A DNA stretch of 64,000 nucleotides from Ganoderma boninense (lineage: Eukaryota > Basidiomycota > Agaricomycetes > Polyporales > Polyporaceae), in assembly GCA_002900995.3 (NCBI GenBank), contig CM035313.1, positions 372,001 to 436,000 on the forward strand. Reading direction: 5' to 3'. Below, piece by piece: positions 34,780-47,000 of the stretch. Below the pieces are notes generated by a model. The model saw only the letters and a list, made by a program, of their open reading frames with translations, was not told the DNA's origin and ran no database searches. Numbering within the stretch: the stretch's first letter is position 1; every line of letters starts with the position of its first letter. The position numbers and the translations under genes are program-made.

Positions 34780-35432
34780 CTTGAGCTGGGATTCGCGGGC
34801 TTGCGCGGGCCTCAGGACATGTGAGGAGTAGCAGGTGCGAGGATGCAGAGCTATATAAGTAATGCTTGACGTTTTCCATTCAGAACCAGTGCTACTGGCA
34901 ATTCAAACGTATTCCATGTTCGCGACTTGGGGAACGACTTGGGGAATTGGACCTCCCCCGCTGTCTCGCTAGTGTGTCAGCGTGATTGACAAGCGTGAAT
35001 CAGTTGCGGTCCATCAAGAAGCCAGTAAGGCGCTGTAAGGCGCCGCATACAGCTGACGACGCTGGAGCCTGGCAGCGTCAGACTGCGAGAAGCCCTCACC
35101 TTCTCCCCACCACCTGCTGTTCTCGTACTTACTCCTTCAGAGCCCGCCTCTCCACCAGACAAAGTATGTCCCCTTGTCGGCTTCAGACTTTCCCATATGA
35201 TAATGGATAGCCAGTTTGCCAGCGACGACGTCTTGGTTTGAAATTGTCATCAGCATTGCGTCCCACGGCGGGAATATCATTGCAGTGCAGGTTGCCTTGA
35301 TCAACCGTCACAGGAGCGAGTCAGCGCCGGAGACTTTCAACATACACACCTCGCGTACTGTATGTCGCAGCCTGTATTACATCACATTTCATTTTGAGTC
35401 TGACTGGACTGCCCTCAGATGCGCGATTGTGA
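34780..35432. other. Intergenic region upstream of HET gene 3
   Basis: Short region between the esterase stop and the HET 3 start. Nothing recognisable. Confidence 0.5.
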
Positions 35433-37463
35433 ATGCGTCTTCTAGACACGAGAACTGCCGAGTTCCGATGGGTCGACGAGCCACGTTACGTCTCCTACGC
35501 CATCTTATCCCATGTCTGGATCAAAGAGGGAGAGGGCGCCCCGGAGCAGTCCTTCGAGGACGTTACGAAGATACTCAAACTGCGCTCCCGCTTCAAGCCG
35601 TGGCCCGCGAAACGCAAAAGAGACGCCATTCCTCTGAAGCTGTCCGGGAAGATCCGGCAGTGCTGCATGGTCGCGCGCGAGCACGGCTTTGACAGCGTCT
35701 GGGTGGATTCGTGCTGCATCGACAAGTCCAGCAGCTCGGAGCTGTCCGAGGCTATCAACTCGATGTTCAACTGGTACCAGCACGCCAAGGTCTGCTACGC
35801 CTACCTCCACGATGTTGCCGACGACGACGAGCCACGGGCGCTGGACTCCCAGTTTCGTCGTAGTCGGTGGTTTTCCCGGGGCTGGACTCTCCAGGAACTG
35901 ATCGCTCCCCGTGTCCTGGTGTTTCTTTCGAAGGGCTAGCGCGTGCTCGGTACGAAGGCGATGCTCGCTACAGTCATTGAGCAAGTGACGGGGATAGACC
36001 ATGCGATCCTGACCCACGAGGCGTCATTGGACTCCATCAGCGTCGCGAGGCGCATATCCTGGGCGGCGCAGCGGCAAACCACCAGGGAGGAGGATGAAGC
36101 CTATTACTTAATGGGCATTCTTGGCGTCCACCTGCCCGCCATATACGGGGAGGGACGCTTCGCATTCATTCGTTTGCAAGAAGAAGTCCTGAAGCAGACG
36201 TCTGACCAGAGCCTCTTCGTCTGGGGTCTCGCTTTGCGGGATAATATCGAGCTTACGGACGACACCCCGTCAGACGGCACCCACTTCTGGGAGGAACCGA
36301 ACCGGTCCATCTGGGACGGCACGTACATCCGGAACCTCTTCGCGCTCTCACCCCGAGATTTCTCGTCGTCCGCGAAGACCTCTGTGCTCGCCCGACACTC
36401 CTTCCTCGAACAGCTCGGGCTCAATTGCCCTTTGTCCGACTACACGATGACGTCTCACGGTATTCGGATGACGGTCCCGGTGCTGTCAGTGAAGTCCCGC
36501 CACTCGGATATCCCCATCCACCTGGCCATTCTATCCTGTCAGGACAACCAGGGGCGCATGATCGCGTTGATCGTGCGCAACCAGGAGCACACGTCCAACG
36601 AGTTCTTCGTCGGCGCGCACCTCCCGCCCACCATGACCATCGGCGACGAAGATATCGACGGGAGCGACCTCAGCGCGGGCGGCGGGTTCCTCCTCGGGGA
36701 GCTCTACTTCCGAACGACCCGTTTGTCCCAGGAGTTCCTGAACGCCCATCGAGAGAGCATCCGGCTGCAGGAACTCTACATACCCCACCGCCCGTCCCGA
36801 GCCCGTGCCCAGGCTTTCCCGGCTTATAGCGAGGTCTACATGGCCCTCACCCAATGCGACGGTCCCTTCGACGTCCTCTTAACTGGGTGGTGCGAGTCCC
36901 TTCTGGCGAAGGAGGGCTTCTCCGTCTCGCCAATCTTGCATGACAGGGACATCGACTTAGACTGCCCTCGAAGGCGTGGTTTCGTCGTCAGCAAGGGCGA
37001 TCGTGCGATCCGGATCGAGTTTAGTCCGTGCGGCTGCGAGGAAGGGGTAAGCACTCGCTGGCTGCGAGTAGCGGTTTCGACGCACCTAGCATACCCCAAC
37101 TCCTCCAAGGCCCTGTCCACTACGCTGTCAGAGAAGCCTCAGGGTTCATCCGCAGTGGACAAGCTGCATAACCGGCACCACCCAGACCACGTATCCTCCT
37201 GGTGCTTCGCGTCTGGTCTCGCGTCGAAGCAGTTCCACGCGCCGTTTGCGAACGGACAGAGGCTGGTTGTCCAGCTCAACCTCAGCGTGTCTTCCTTTGG
37301 ACATGCACCCCATTTTTACAGGACTTATGCTCTTGGCGTAGAGATCTTTGACAGTTTGCCTCCCAAGGAAAGCGTAGATACTGTTTTCCAACGTGGTCAG
37401 GCCACGAGCAGATGGGTTCCTCCTTTTGTAGTTTTGGATTCACAGGCTTCTGTTCAGAAGTAA
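35433..37463 (+). pseudogene. HET-domain protein 3, interrupted by a single in-frame TAG
   Basis: The frame runs 677 codons from MRLLDTRTAEFRWVDEP to TAA with one interruption, TAG at 35937-35939 (codon 169). Before it are YAILSHVWIKEGEG, WVDSCCIDKSSSSELSEAI and RGWTLQELIAPRVLVFLS. After it the frame continues with RVLGTKAMLATVIEQVTGIDHAIL, QRQTTREEDEAYYLMGILGV, LYIPHRPSRARAQ and LTGWCESLLAKEGF. The paralogs have Trp at the equivalent position (FLSSTWRVIGS and FLSSTWDVIGS), so one TGG to TAG change explains the break. There are no other stops or frameshifts, so the inactivation is recent, allele-specific, an assembly error or bypassed. Unlike HET 1 and 2 it lacks a long disordered tail. Confidence 0.85.
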
Positions 37464-37936
37464 CAGTTGCGATACCCCTGATAATGATATCCATTCTCGT
37501 TAATTAGAGGTTTGTATGATGACGTGCGCATGCGTATCGGCGAGAGTCTTTTTGTTAGCCGTGACGGGGTGGCTACAAGGGCTGGAGCCTAAAGATACGC
37601 GTGCAGTGCAGGAGTATTATATCGGCATTAATATTGTTCTGGACCAGGTGGAGGGTCTCTTGAACCACAGGTCGTACTTTCATAAACTTCGGCAACAAAG
37701 TTCTCCCCGACTGGGGCGGGCTCACCCTCCTACCTAATTACTCCGCCTTCCCAACTCTCCCATTATCTCAGCATCTCAATTATAAAGTTTCAGAAAAAGT
37801 GTTTGAGCGGTCATTCCAGCGACGAGCTACATGCTCTAACCTGTATTTACCCGAGCCGTCCTAAGCTTCAAAAAGAGCTATTAAATCCAGAGGGTACATT
37901 GGAACCCACCGAGAAATTCGAAGTTCAATATCAAAC

Positions 37937-40900
37937 CTACATCTCGTCTCCGCAGCGACAATCACACCCCGCAATCGGACATGTACCATGCGCACGAGTC
38001 GCAGCCCCGCCCTCGCCATAGAACCACTCGAGAATATGTGACGCGTGCCCGCCATGTCGGCACGTCTGACAGAAGACCAACGCTTCGTGCAGCGTCTCTG
38101 CAACGTTTTTATCCAACTCAGAAAGATGCGGTTCCGAAAAAAAAACCTAGACACGCACCGCACGGGATTGCAGACAGCGCGTTCGCCCCGCGGCCACTCT
38201 CCGGCGCAAGGTTCAGCGTCATGAGACACACAGAACAGCGCGGCAGTGGCCTGCTGCAGTTCGGGCATAAAGTCGGCTGCAAGTACAATCCCCTCCATCA
38301 GCTTACCGCTCTCCAAAGGACACAAGCAAACCAAGGCCATGCCTGCGACTGTGACTCACCCGCAAGTTCCCCTCGGTGGGGTACGGCGCCTCGATCGGCT
38401 TGCTGCAGTAGTTGCACCTTAAGAGCACCTGCTTCGGCGCCCACTCGAACGGCCGAATCTCTCCGCCCTCAATGGCCTCCTTCAGGAGCTTCCCGCGCTC
38501 CGTGTCGAGATGGCAGCGGTGGTGGAACAGCCGCCACCCGTCGAGCATGTCGCGGTACGCGTCCATCCACCGCATCGCGCGCGACTCCCGCGCGAGCACC
38601 GGCGACAGCGCCGCGACGAGGGCCCCCGTCTGCACGTCCCCTGTGCTGTCGATGTACGCCTGCAGCAGCTCCATCCCTGCCGCGGTCAGGCCGGTGACGA
38701 AGAGGCCGTGGATGTCGCCCTCCTGGATCGCGCGGTCGGCGACGCGACGGAGATACGAGGAGACTTCCTTGTCCTCCAGGAACTGAAACGCAATGGCGAG
38801 GCGTTCGCGGAGGGGCAGCGAGTCTTCTTCGAGGACCTCGGCCCACTCGCGGACCGTCAGACGCGTGAGGAGCGCGCGGAGGTATGGGTCGTGCAGCCGC
38901 ATGATGAGCCGCTCGCAATGCTGGGCCAGCTCGGGGTTCCGAGAAGATGCATTTGAAGTCAGCGCAGCGAGCATGCCTGACATCATGTGAAGAGACTCGT
39001 CTACGGGAGTCAACGTCAGCACAAGCCATGCACTCAACCAGATGTCAAACCCCTACCTTTGCTCCGCATAAGCATGTCGATGGCTTGCTTGTACTGCTCG
39101 GTAAACACGAGCCAACACGCCGCTTGCGAGTGCTTGCCTTCCTTCTCCCACCTTCTGACCGCGCGAGCGATATCCTCCTGTGCCAGAGGCCACCCACACA
39201 ATTGGAGAGCAAATCGCCGTTGCGAAAGCCGCCCAGTCACAACGGATGGCTTCCACGCTTCCGAACCCCCGCTCCTCCTGTTGAGTTCGTCAATTGCGTT
39301 CAGGAAGTCTTCCGGCAGCGAAGACGCCGGTGGCTGGTTGCGCCTGCGACCGTGCTTGGAAGCAGGCCGAGGAGGTGTATCTAGATTCAGCGGGGCCAGG
39401 AGTGGCGAAGCAGTGGTCGAGTCGAAGAGCGTGTTGCGTGGAGCCATGCGGGGCGTGGGCTGTCCGGAGGGAGGAGACGGACGGATGGGCTTGAAGCCTT
39501 CCCAGATCCCGGCCAAACCTTGATACGAGAAATTGTACCCCTCGATGATGGACGAGGGGGATAATATGAGACGTTGCGAATCTAATCGCCGAATAAGCCA
39601 CATAAAAACTAGGACTTATAGGAGCAGAACCAACTCACGTAGCACCCATAACCAAAGCTCAGACACGATGAAGTTGTCGGGGGTCATTGTCTGTGCGATG
39701 ACAGCGTTGTTCATAGGCTACAAGACGAATGCACGTCAGCAAACTCCTCCACTGCAAGCAAGAATGTTGCTCACATCTGTCAAGCCATAGGCCACAGCCG
39801 CACGGCTCCGCATCAACATTGAGACGTCGGACTCAACCACGTTCTGCAACGCCTTGACCGCAGGAGTCCTCGCGTACTTCATCCTCCCATCCCCATCCAA
39901 CGCCACCGTTACAGTCCTCGGCGTAGTCTTCGGTGTGGTCGGCGGCGCACTCCTCCCGCGGTCCCCATTACCAGTACTGTCCCCACCGCGCCTCGAGCGC
40001 TTCGGCACCTGGCCCCGCAGAACAGCAGTGTGCTCGAACGGAAGCTCCTTCCCGACCACTCGACTGTCTGCAGCAAGCTGGCGAGAGTTCTTCCTGCCGG
40101 GAGAGGGCGCTCTCCCTCGCGTTGCACCAAGTGCAGGAAATCCATCCTCGTCGCCTCTGCCGAACGTCGGTGGGGAGACATGCCGCTGAGAGGGCAAGGA
40201 ATGCGTAGACTCATCAGACTGGAAGCGAGGCCCCAGGGACCCCCCAGGACGCTCCAGAGAGTATGCTCGCGAACTATGGTGGGATGCGCGAGGACCGACC
40301 AGCTCCCATGGCTCGCTGGGAGGCGTGAGATCGGTGATACCAGGGATGATGGTGTACGAGCAGCCAACGCCGAGTGCGAGGTCACCCCGGGAGCTCCACG
40401 GAGGGTGGACAGGAGTATCGTGCACGGCGTAGAGCTCGAGGTCTCCGTCCTTGTTCACGAGCATGACGTTGGAGGTGAGCGGATGCGGGTCAGTGGTAGG
40501 GACAAGGGCGAAAGAGGTGAATGGGCGAGAAAACGTCTTTGCTGCATGCCCATGAGCGCTCCAGAACTCTACGTGGAATATCGTCAAACTCACTTCTTCG
40601 CGTATCCGCAAGGACGAGATGATATGGGGAGGGCTCGCCCACTGCCGCAGGCGGTGAGGAAGGACGCATCGCTGCCGAGCCCGCACCAGCCCACGGTTTC
40701 ACCCACGATGTCTTGACCGCCTTTTCCCCCGATTGCGACGAGTCTCGCGAGCGAGTCCGCCCTTGACTCGGGTCCACAAACTGCGCTTGATGTATATCCC
40801 AAAAACGGACATGGCTAGCGTCGCGCTCCAGCGTTGCCAGTGTGCCCCTGCGCGTTGACGAGAATTCGACGTGTGCAATAGGCATTACAGGCGCCGACGT

Positions 40901-41820
40901 GCTTGGAGCACCCTTTCCACGCGCGTTATAGTGCGCGACGACGACGCTGTCGGCACCATCCGCAGAGGCGTCTTTCGATGTGAACGTCAGGACAGGCTGC
41001 GTGAACCGCCGGATATCCCAGATGGAGACGATCCCCTCGCTGAAGCACGCGACGCGGTGCGCGTCGAACGGGTCCGTCGCGATGCCGTGAACCTTGCTGG
41101 CCGCCTTCGCCGGGGATGCAGTTGAGCGAATGTCGAAGAGCTGGAGCCAGCGATGAGAAATACCAGCTAGCAGCAACTGAGGATTCTTTGGTAGCCAAGC
41201 GAGAGTAGACACAACCTCGGCAGATGCGTAGTGTTGTACGATTTTGGGATCAGAGCTAGTAGCGGTAATACCCTCGCCTCGAGAAAGAATGGTCGAACTG
41301 TCCCCGTCGCATTCAGCGAGAGGTGACGTCCTGAACGAGAGTGCAGGTAGAGCAGCGTGGATATCCCAGATTACAAGACTTGGGTCGTTCCGGACCTTGT
41401 CCAGCCCGACAGCGAGAGAGTTTGCGTTTGAAGGAGAGAAGGCAAGGGCGTTGCACGCACGCGTATTCCGGGCGGGGAGCGATACAGCCGCACTGTTGCG
41501 AGCATGTTTCGATGCTTCGAAGCGCATGAGGTCTACGCGACCGTTGCTGAATCCTACTGCTAAAAGGTCGTCCAGGACTGGATCTGGAGACCAAGCAAAG
41601 CACTGCCCAGATTGCAGGACGGATATGTAGTAACCACTTCAGATCTGAACAGGTGTATACTCACCTTCATCTGACTCAATTCTAGCTGGGATGCAACTTG
41701 CTTGATTTCCGAGGATTGGGGGATCCATTCGTATAGTGTGATTTGGGTACTCCCACCGACAATAAACTTGTTCTGTCCGCGAGGATGCCATATGAGGCGT
41801 TTGTCCACTTGCGCGACCAT
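37937..41820 (-). CDS. MIOS/Sea4, GATOR2 (SEACAT) subunit
   Basis: A multi-exon gene. Exon 1 starts MVAQVDKRLIWHPRGQNKFIV and joins CFAWSPDP at the 41665/41602 intron. The N-terminal WD40 propeller includes NALAFSPSNANSLAVGLDK, VSTLAWLPKNPQLLLAGIS and SIWDIRRFTQPVLTF. The middle is alpha-helical (ELAQHCERLIMRLHDPYLRAL). The C-terminal zinc region CNYCSKPI, TLCPNCSRPLPRCSVCLMTL, FCQTCRHGGHASHILEWF and CPIAGCDCRC is diagnostic of Mio/Sea4. In yeast SEACAT and animal GATOR2 this subunit relieves GATOR1 inhibition of TORC1 at the vacuole or lysosome in response to amino acids. Length and ending are normal for the family. Confidence 0.92.
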
Positions 41821-42054
41821 TTCTTGCGGCTACGCTAAACGCTGAGGGTCCTGAACCAAGAAAAAAATGTGAATTGACGTACTTTACATCTCCGGATATA
41901 TGCTCACGATGGGAGGGGGTCACAACGAGCAGTTCTTCATATACGTGCAGCGCTGACGAAGATGCATTAATGACTGAAGCCCAAGATTTATGAAGCGGCT
42001 GAGGGGATTGGTGGGAATATTTTGGCCAGCAGATAGACAGTGTAAATTGAGCCG

Positions 42055-42102
42055 AAGAGGAGGGAGGGAGAAGGGAGGGAGGGAGGAGGAGGAGGGGGGA
42101 GG
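42055..42102 (+). repeat. Purine-only G-rich tract
   Basis: A run of about 45 purines with at least four G3+ blocks (GGGAGGGAG..GGGAGGGAGGG type). It lies in the divergent region between MIOS (minus, start 41820) and the homeodomain-like gene (plus, start 42835), and could form a G-quadruplex. Confidence 0.7.
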
Positions 42103-42834
42103 AATTAAGCGAGATGATAATAGGCGCTAATGACCTTGCAGCGAAACATGATGTCATGATCCCAGACTCTACTTACTTGCACAGAACCACAAAAGCCCTG
42201 GAACTACATTTTGTTAAAAAGTCACATGAATATTCATATTCTTTTATCCCTGGATGGTACTTTCCTTGCTTGTTCTTCGTACTCTCGACATGCAGCAACG
42301 GCGACGAGGGCAAGCAAGCGTTTGCCGATCTGGACCTGACCTCAACATGTTTTCAGAGCTTGGTGCGTTTTATTGTCATGCTGACGCATAACAGAATCCT
42401 GTTCAAAATCGGGACCCTTTCGAATTGCCATCTCGCGCTGTTAAGTGGCAGGCCGACTGGTTGATGCCAATACTGAGCAAAGTTAAAGGGCGTACAATTG
42501 GTGAGCCGCACGGACACAGACTCGGGACGACTCTTCTGCTCGTCCCCCATCTGAAGTGCTCTGCGCTGACACGAACTTTTTTATTTAGTCCCTTCATGGA
42601 AAGCTTCACTTCGGCGCAGTCCCGGCCAAAGCGTTTGGCCGCATGGTGGTGTGGAAGCTCCTCCGAGTCAAGTCAAAGGTCAACGCTTTGCCCTCTAAAT
42701 CGGGAGCATATGCCCGCTTTCCCCTCCTCTATGCCAATGCGTCGTATGGATAGAATATTATATGGGGAGTATATGCGTCCTCCTCTTCAGTGCTCCTCCC
42801 AGCAGCCGTGTCCAACCACCACAAACTTCAAGCT

Positions 42835-43705
42835 ATGGCTTCCACCACAGCACCCTACAGCTATCCAAGCCCACATCAGCCCTATGGCAACCTCAATGCT
42901 TCTCTGCACCCTGACCACATCAGTGAATATTCATCCCTCGCTGCTTGGCATGGTGGACATCCGCCCGTGTACCCTCCTCAGGCTCAGGGAAAGCTCGCCC
43001 CACTCCAACCTCCCAGACCACCTTCGAGTCATCCCTCGTCCGAGTCCTCTGATCCATACCCCCCACCTGTTCCTGAAAGGAATCGTCAGCTTGGCGTGCC
43101 ATCATCAGCAACCGTTCCACACAGTTCACGCCCTCTAAATAATACGACAACCTCCAGGTCGAGCCTCAAGAAGACCAAGCAAAGCGGCGCGCAGTTGCAA
43201 TGGGTCGCCTACTCCCCCTCCGAGTCAACCCGTCAGCCTTGGCCAAATTCAAATCCCTCTACGTGCGTGTGCGGGGCGTCCTTCAATGCGCCTCGAGAGC
43301 GCGAGCGGCATTGGGTACGCGCGCCGTCATACCTGTGCACGATTTTGCACTAACGTCGGCTTGCATACGCTCCGGATCGATACCTCCACAGCGTGCGTAC
43401 AAATGTGGTTCCGCTGCACCGCTGCAACCCGCCGCCGCCGGCGACCTGTTTGCCATCCCAGGTAAATACGACCGCCAGAAAGCGCACGAGCTGGACAAGA
43501 AGTGGCTCGCCATCCTTCTCAAAGCGTTCGAGGAGAATCCCTATCCCAGCAAGGAGGTTCGCACCGAGCTGGCATGGAAGATGAGAGTGCCCCGGTATGC
43601 CGTGGATAATTGGTGCGGTCTTCCCTGTCCTTATGCCAGACGCGTAAGTTCTGAACACCGTTGATGCCCAGGTTCTGGTGGGAAAGAGAGGCCCGGGAGA
43701 TGTAA
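42835..43705 (+). CDS. Homeodomain-like regulatory protein with a Pro/Ser-rich N-terminus
   Basis: Three exons (42835-43314, 43392-43612, 43672-43705) join in phase to 244 aa. Residues ~1-150 are Pro/Ser/Tyr-rich (MASTTAPYSYPSPHQPYGN). A short CVCGASFNAPRERERHW segment could be a partial zinc-finger-like element. The C-terminus reads LAILLKAFEENPYPSKEV, RTELAWKMRVPRYAVDNWF, WWEREAREM, the spacing of the three homeodomain helices with the NPYPS turn. In the recognition helix Trp48-Phe49 are present, but the nearly invariant Asn51 is Trp and the protein stops right after the helix. It is probably a nuclear factor; loss of Asn51 argues for altered or absent DNA contact. The tiny last exon was chosen because AAT TG plus GTTCTGG restores the WF motif. 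Confidence 0.6.
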
Positions 43706-44068
43706 CCACAGCAGCAAGTCGAGGCAGTGCAGTCTTCCTCCCAGGAAGGCGTCTGGGGATCAGGCGACGTGTCCTTCCGGTTCGTTATGGGTACATAGAA
43801 TTCGATTACTCGCGATTCTGCACAAGTTGAAGTATGGTCCTCAAGGCCTCGAGTATAAACCTAGATACAGTACACATACATAGAAAGCGGTACACATACA
43901 TTAATTGTCGTTCTAACTCCTGCGCGCCGGGCTTCTCGTACACACGTCGTATTATGTAGTCAGTATCAGTCAGTATCCCGCATCCAACCGTTCCTGGATC
44001 AGTACTCGTCCGCACGTCCGACTCAGTCCACGGTCAACAAACAAACATCACGTCGCCCAATGCCAATG
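43706..44068. other. Short region between convergent genes
   Basis: 363 bp between the stops of the homeodomain-like gene and carnitine acetyltransferase. It contains a short direct repeat, GTACACATACAT, near 43868 and 43892. No gene. Confidence 0.5.
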
Positions 44069-47000
44069 CTAATACTCCGCGAGAGGAATGATCTTCCCCG
44101 TATTGTAGTACGACGGCCGGTTCTTCTTCCGTCCGAGCATCTCGATGTCTCCGCTGTCGAAGAACGAGTAGCCCACTACGCCAGACACGCACACCCGTCA
44201 GCCTCGACTCCGATCACAACAAAAGGAACACGCACTCATCATGTTGTCCTCGTCGAGGGTCCCCATGTCGATCGAGTTCCCGTGCCGGTGACCGTTGATC
44301 GGCCGGCCAGTCTTCGAATCGCGCAAGACGCCCTGGTGGTCGACGAACGGCTGCGGGCGCTGGTTGGCGGAGAGGTGGAGCTGGATAAGGATCCGCTGGA
44401 TGTCGAGGAGGTAGCTCTGGAGTGTGTCGAGGAAGCGGCGGGTCTGGAGGTGCTTCGATGACGCGCATCTGGTCATCAAGAGAGGACTGCATCAGCAACG
44501 TCGTTCAGGCGAGAGCGAAGAACCCAAGCATACATCGAGATACCGTCGTCCTTGATGATGTATCCGATGCCGTATCCCTCGGCGGCGACAGGCCCGAAAC
44601 CAAAGAGGCGCAGCGCAGGGTTCCCGCAGTTCGACGTCGAGAGGATCGAGCGGTTGAGTATATGCCACCCGTTGTCCGTGAAGATCGCAGGAAGTGGGGG
44701 CTTGTCCCGTCCCGTGCTGCTCGCGCTCGAGACGACGCTCGCGGGCGATGTCGGACGCTCATCCTCGTCGAGGACCGGCGCGAGCTCGCGCTCCCGCTGC
44801 AGCAGGCAATACAGCGCATAGAGGTGCCTAAAACAGCCGCGGCCAGGAGCAGTCAGCGATGGACTGCACTAGGCGCAAGCTGCCGACGCACCTGTCCTGC
44901 CCCAGACCCTGACTGCACTCCTTCGTCAAGTTCGCATGGCCCTGGCACGCCTTCCTAAGCAGCGCGACCTTCTGCGTGTTCGGCGCCTCACTGAAGAAGC
45001 TCTTCAAGAACTCGACCGTGTGCGGCTGTACGGTCCGAATGGCCTCCGTGCGTCCGTGGAGGAACGCCTTGGTCATGGCTGGCTCGTACGTGCACTCGAT
45101 GCGCCCGTAGAGGCCATAGTACGCCGCCTGGAATGCCATCTGCACGAACGCGTCGGGGGAGAAGCCGTGCGAAGTGATGAAGTTCTTGCCATACGGCTTG
45201 AACTCCAGCGCCTGGCAGTCGTTCTGGCAGATCAGGTCGCTCAGCCGCGTCTCCGCAAACCGGATCCCCGCCCGCAGTTCGGGATAGAGCGTCCACTCGA
45301 GCTTCTTCGGCGTAGTGTCGATGTGGTAAACCGGCGCGGTAGACGTCTGGCCGCGCGGAGGCTTGTATGACTTCGCGTATGGGGAGAGCGGCGCGTGGAA
45401 GAGGGTCGGGGCGGACGGGTTGATGGAGCGCGCGAGGAGCATGAGGCCCTCCGTGAAGATGTCCGCGGCGAACCTGCGAATAGACCACGTGAGTCATGTG
45501 GCTAAACCATCGAGCAGGCGCACACTCACCTCAAGACGGTGTGGCCATCGACGCCGGTGTGCTCGAAGTTGATACCAGCAGCACCGTCCGCACACACGAT
45601 GATCTGCAGTTTGTCGTACCAGCGGTTCGTACATGTCCCGACCTGGACGCCGTTCTTCAAGTCATACGTGCCGCATAGGAAGTTCGCACACAGGTCCGCG
45701 AGGTTCTCCGGCGCGGTATCGTCCAAGCACACGACGAACAGGGCGTTGTCCACGACCTCCAAGCACGACTCGTTGTTCTTGTTCGAAATCAGCGCTCTCC
45801 GGAGGCTCGACCAGATCCTGCGGTTTTCCGTCGACAGCACTCCGATCGAGTTCCGCGCGACCTGCAGCCAAGGATCAGTCAATTTCGGATCATGCCCAAG
45901 GCTCGTAGGCGCGCCGTCGGAAACATTGCGTTCAGAGCAGGGAAGACTCTGGAACACGCAGGAGCGCCGTCGGAGACATAGATTTCGGAACAGGGACACA
46001 CCTCGTGAATGGGCATCTGGTCAGCATCAGAAACGATGGCTTGGAGATTGCGCAGTATCTCGCGCTCCGTCAGCAGCGGGCGGTTTTCGGAATCGAGCAC
46101 GTCAAACCAATCTGGACAATCGGAGTCAGTTATTGATAACAAACGACGTCACCGGACACGGTAGTCTCGAAACCACAAGGTCAAGCCCTGGTGAGAGCGG
46201 GATACTGCGCATATATCCACCGAAGCTGCCGCTTTGAGCGACATCCTTCCTAGCGGAGGGCGTGTGGGTGTGGCTCTGCTTGGAGTTTTCGCTCTCCACC
46301 GGAAACTTTGTTCCGGGCAGAGCTATGACGAGTGGTTTCGAGACTACGGAGACGGTGCACCGACTCACAGAACTGTCCGCGTCGGAGGACGACTACGTGC
46401 CGTGAATCCCCGTGCGGCTCCATCTTGCAGCCTCTCTGTGCACCGGGACGGGTCGGTCAGAACATATGCAAGAAGCGTAACTTGTGGAGCACGCACCTCC
46501 GTGGGTATCCGGGCCGTGCCAAATAGGCGGGTATACTGGTCCATGTCGAGCGGTATCCCGCGCATGAGGTCGGGCTCGAGCATCCCCGCACGCAAATCAT
46601 GGATGAAGTCTAGCGACGACACGATGAGCGACGCTGCGCGGGGCAGCTGCTGTCCGCGATCGACGGTGGGATCGTTCCTGTGGCGAGAGGCAAATGCAAA
46701 TGCGAGTGCGCGTGAACGCTCGGAAATCAGCTTCCGGGGAGCACATTCCAAGAGGTTCCAGGAACACGCACTCGAGCACGAAAAATGGGTTCAAGGCAAG
46801 GACGACGGGGTCGGAGTGCGATAGATACGACTCGTACCTGCGAGCGAGGAGAAGGGGGGGAGGGGAAGGGGAGGGGGAAAAGGTGGCTATCCGTCAGACT
46901 TCGTCCCGGACTCGCAAGTGCGCACGAGACGTACCAGAATTCTTCGATGTAGCTGTCGATCGCGTCGCACGAACCCCGTTTAGCAAACGTCATGGTAAAC

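Noticed and set aside
35916..35960. Possible intron removing the TAG in HET 3
   Set aside because: No GT donor and AG acceptor in suitable positions remove the stop while keeping the conserved LVFLS ... RVLGTK continuity, and both paralogs are continuous exons here.
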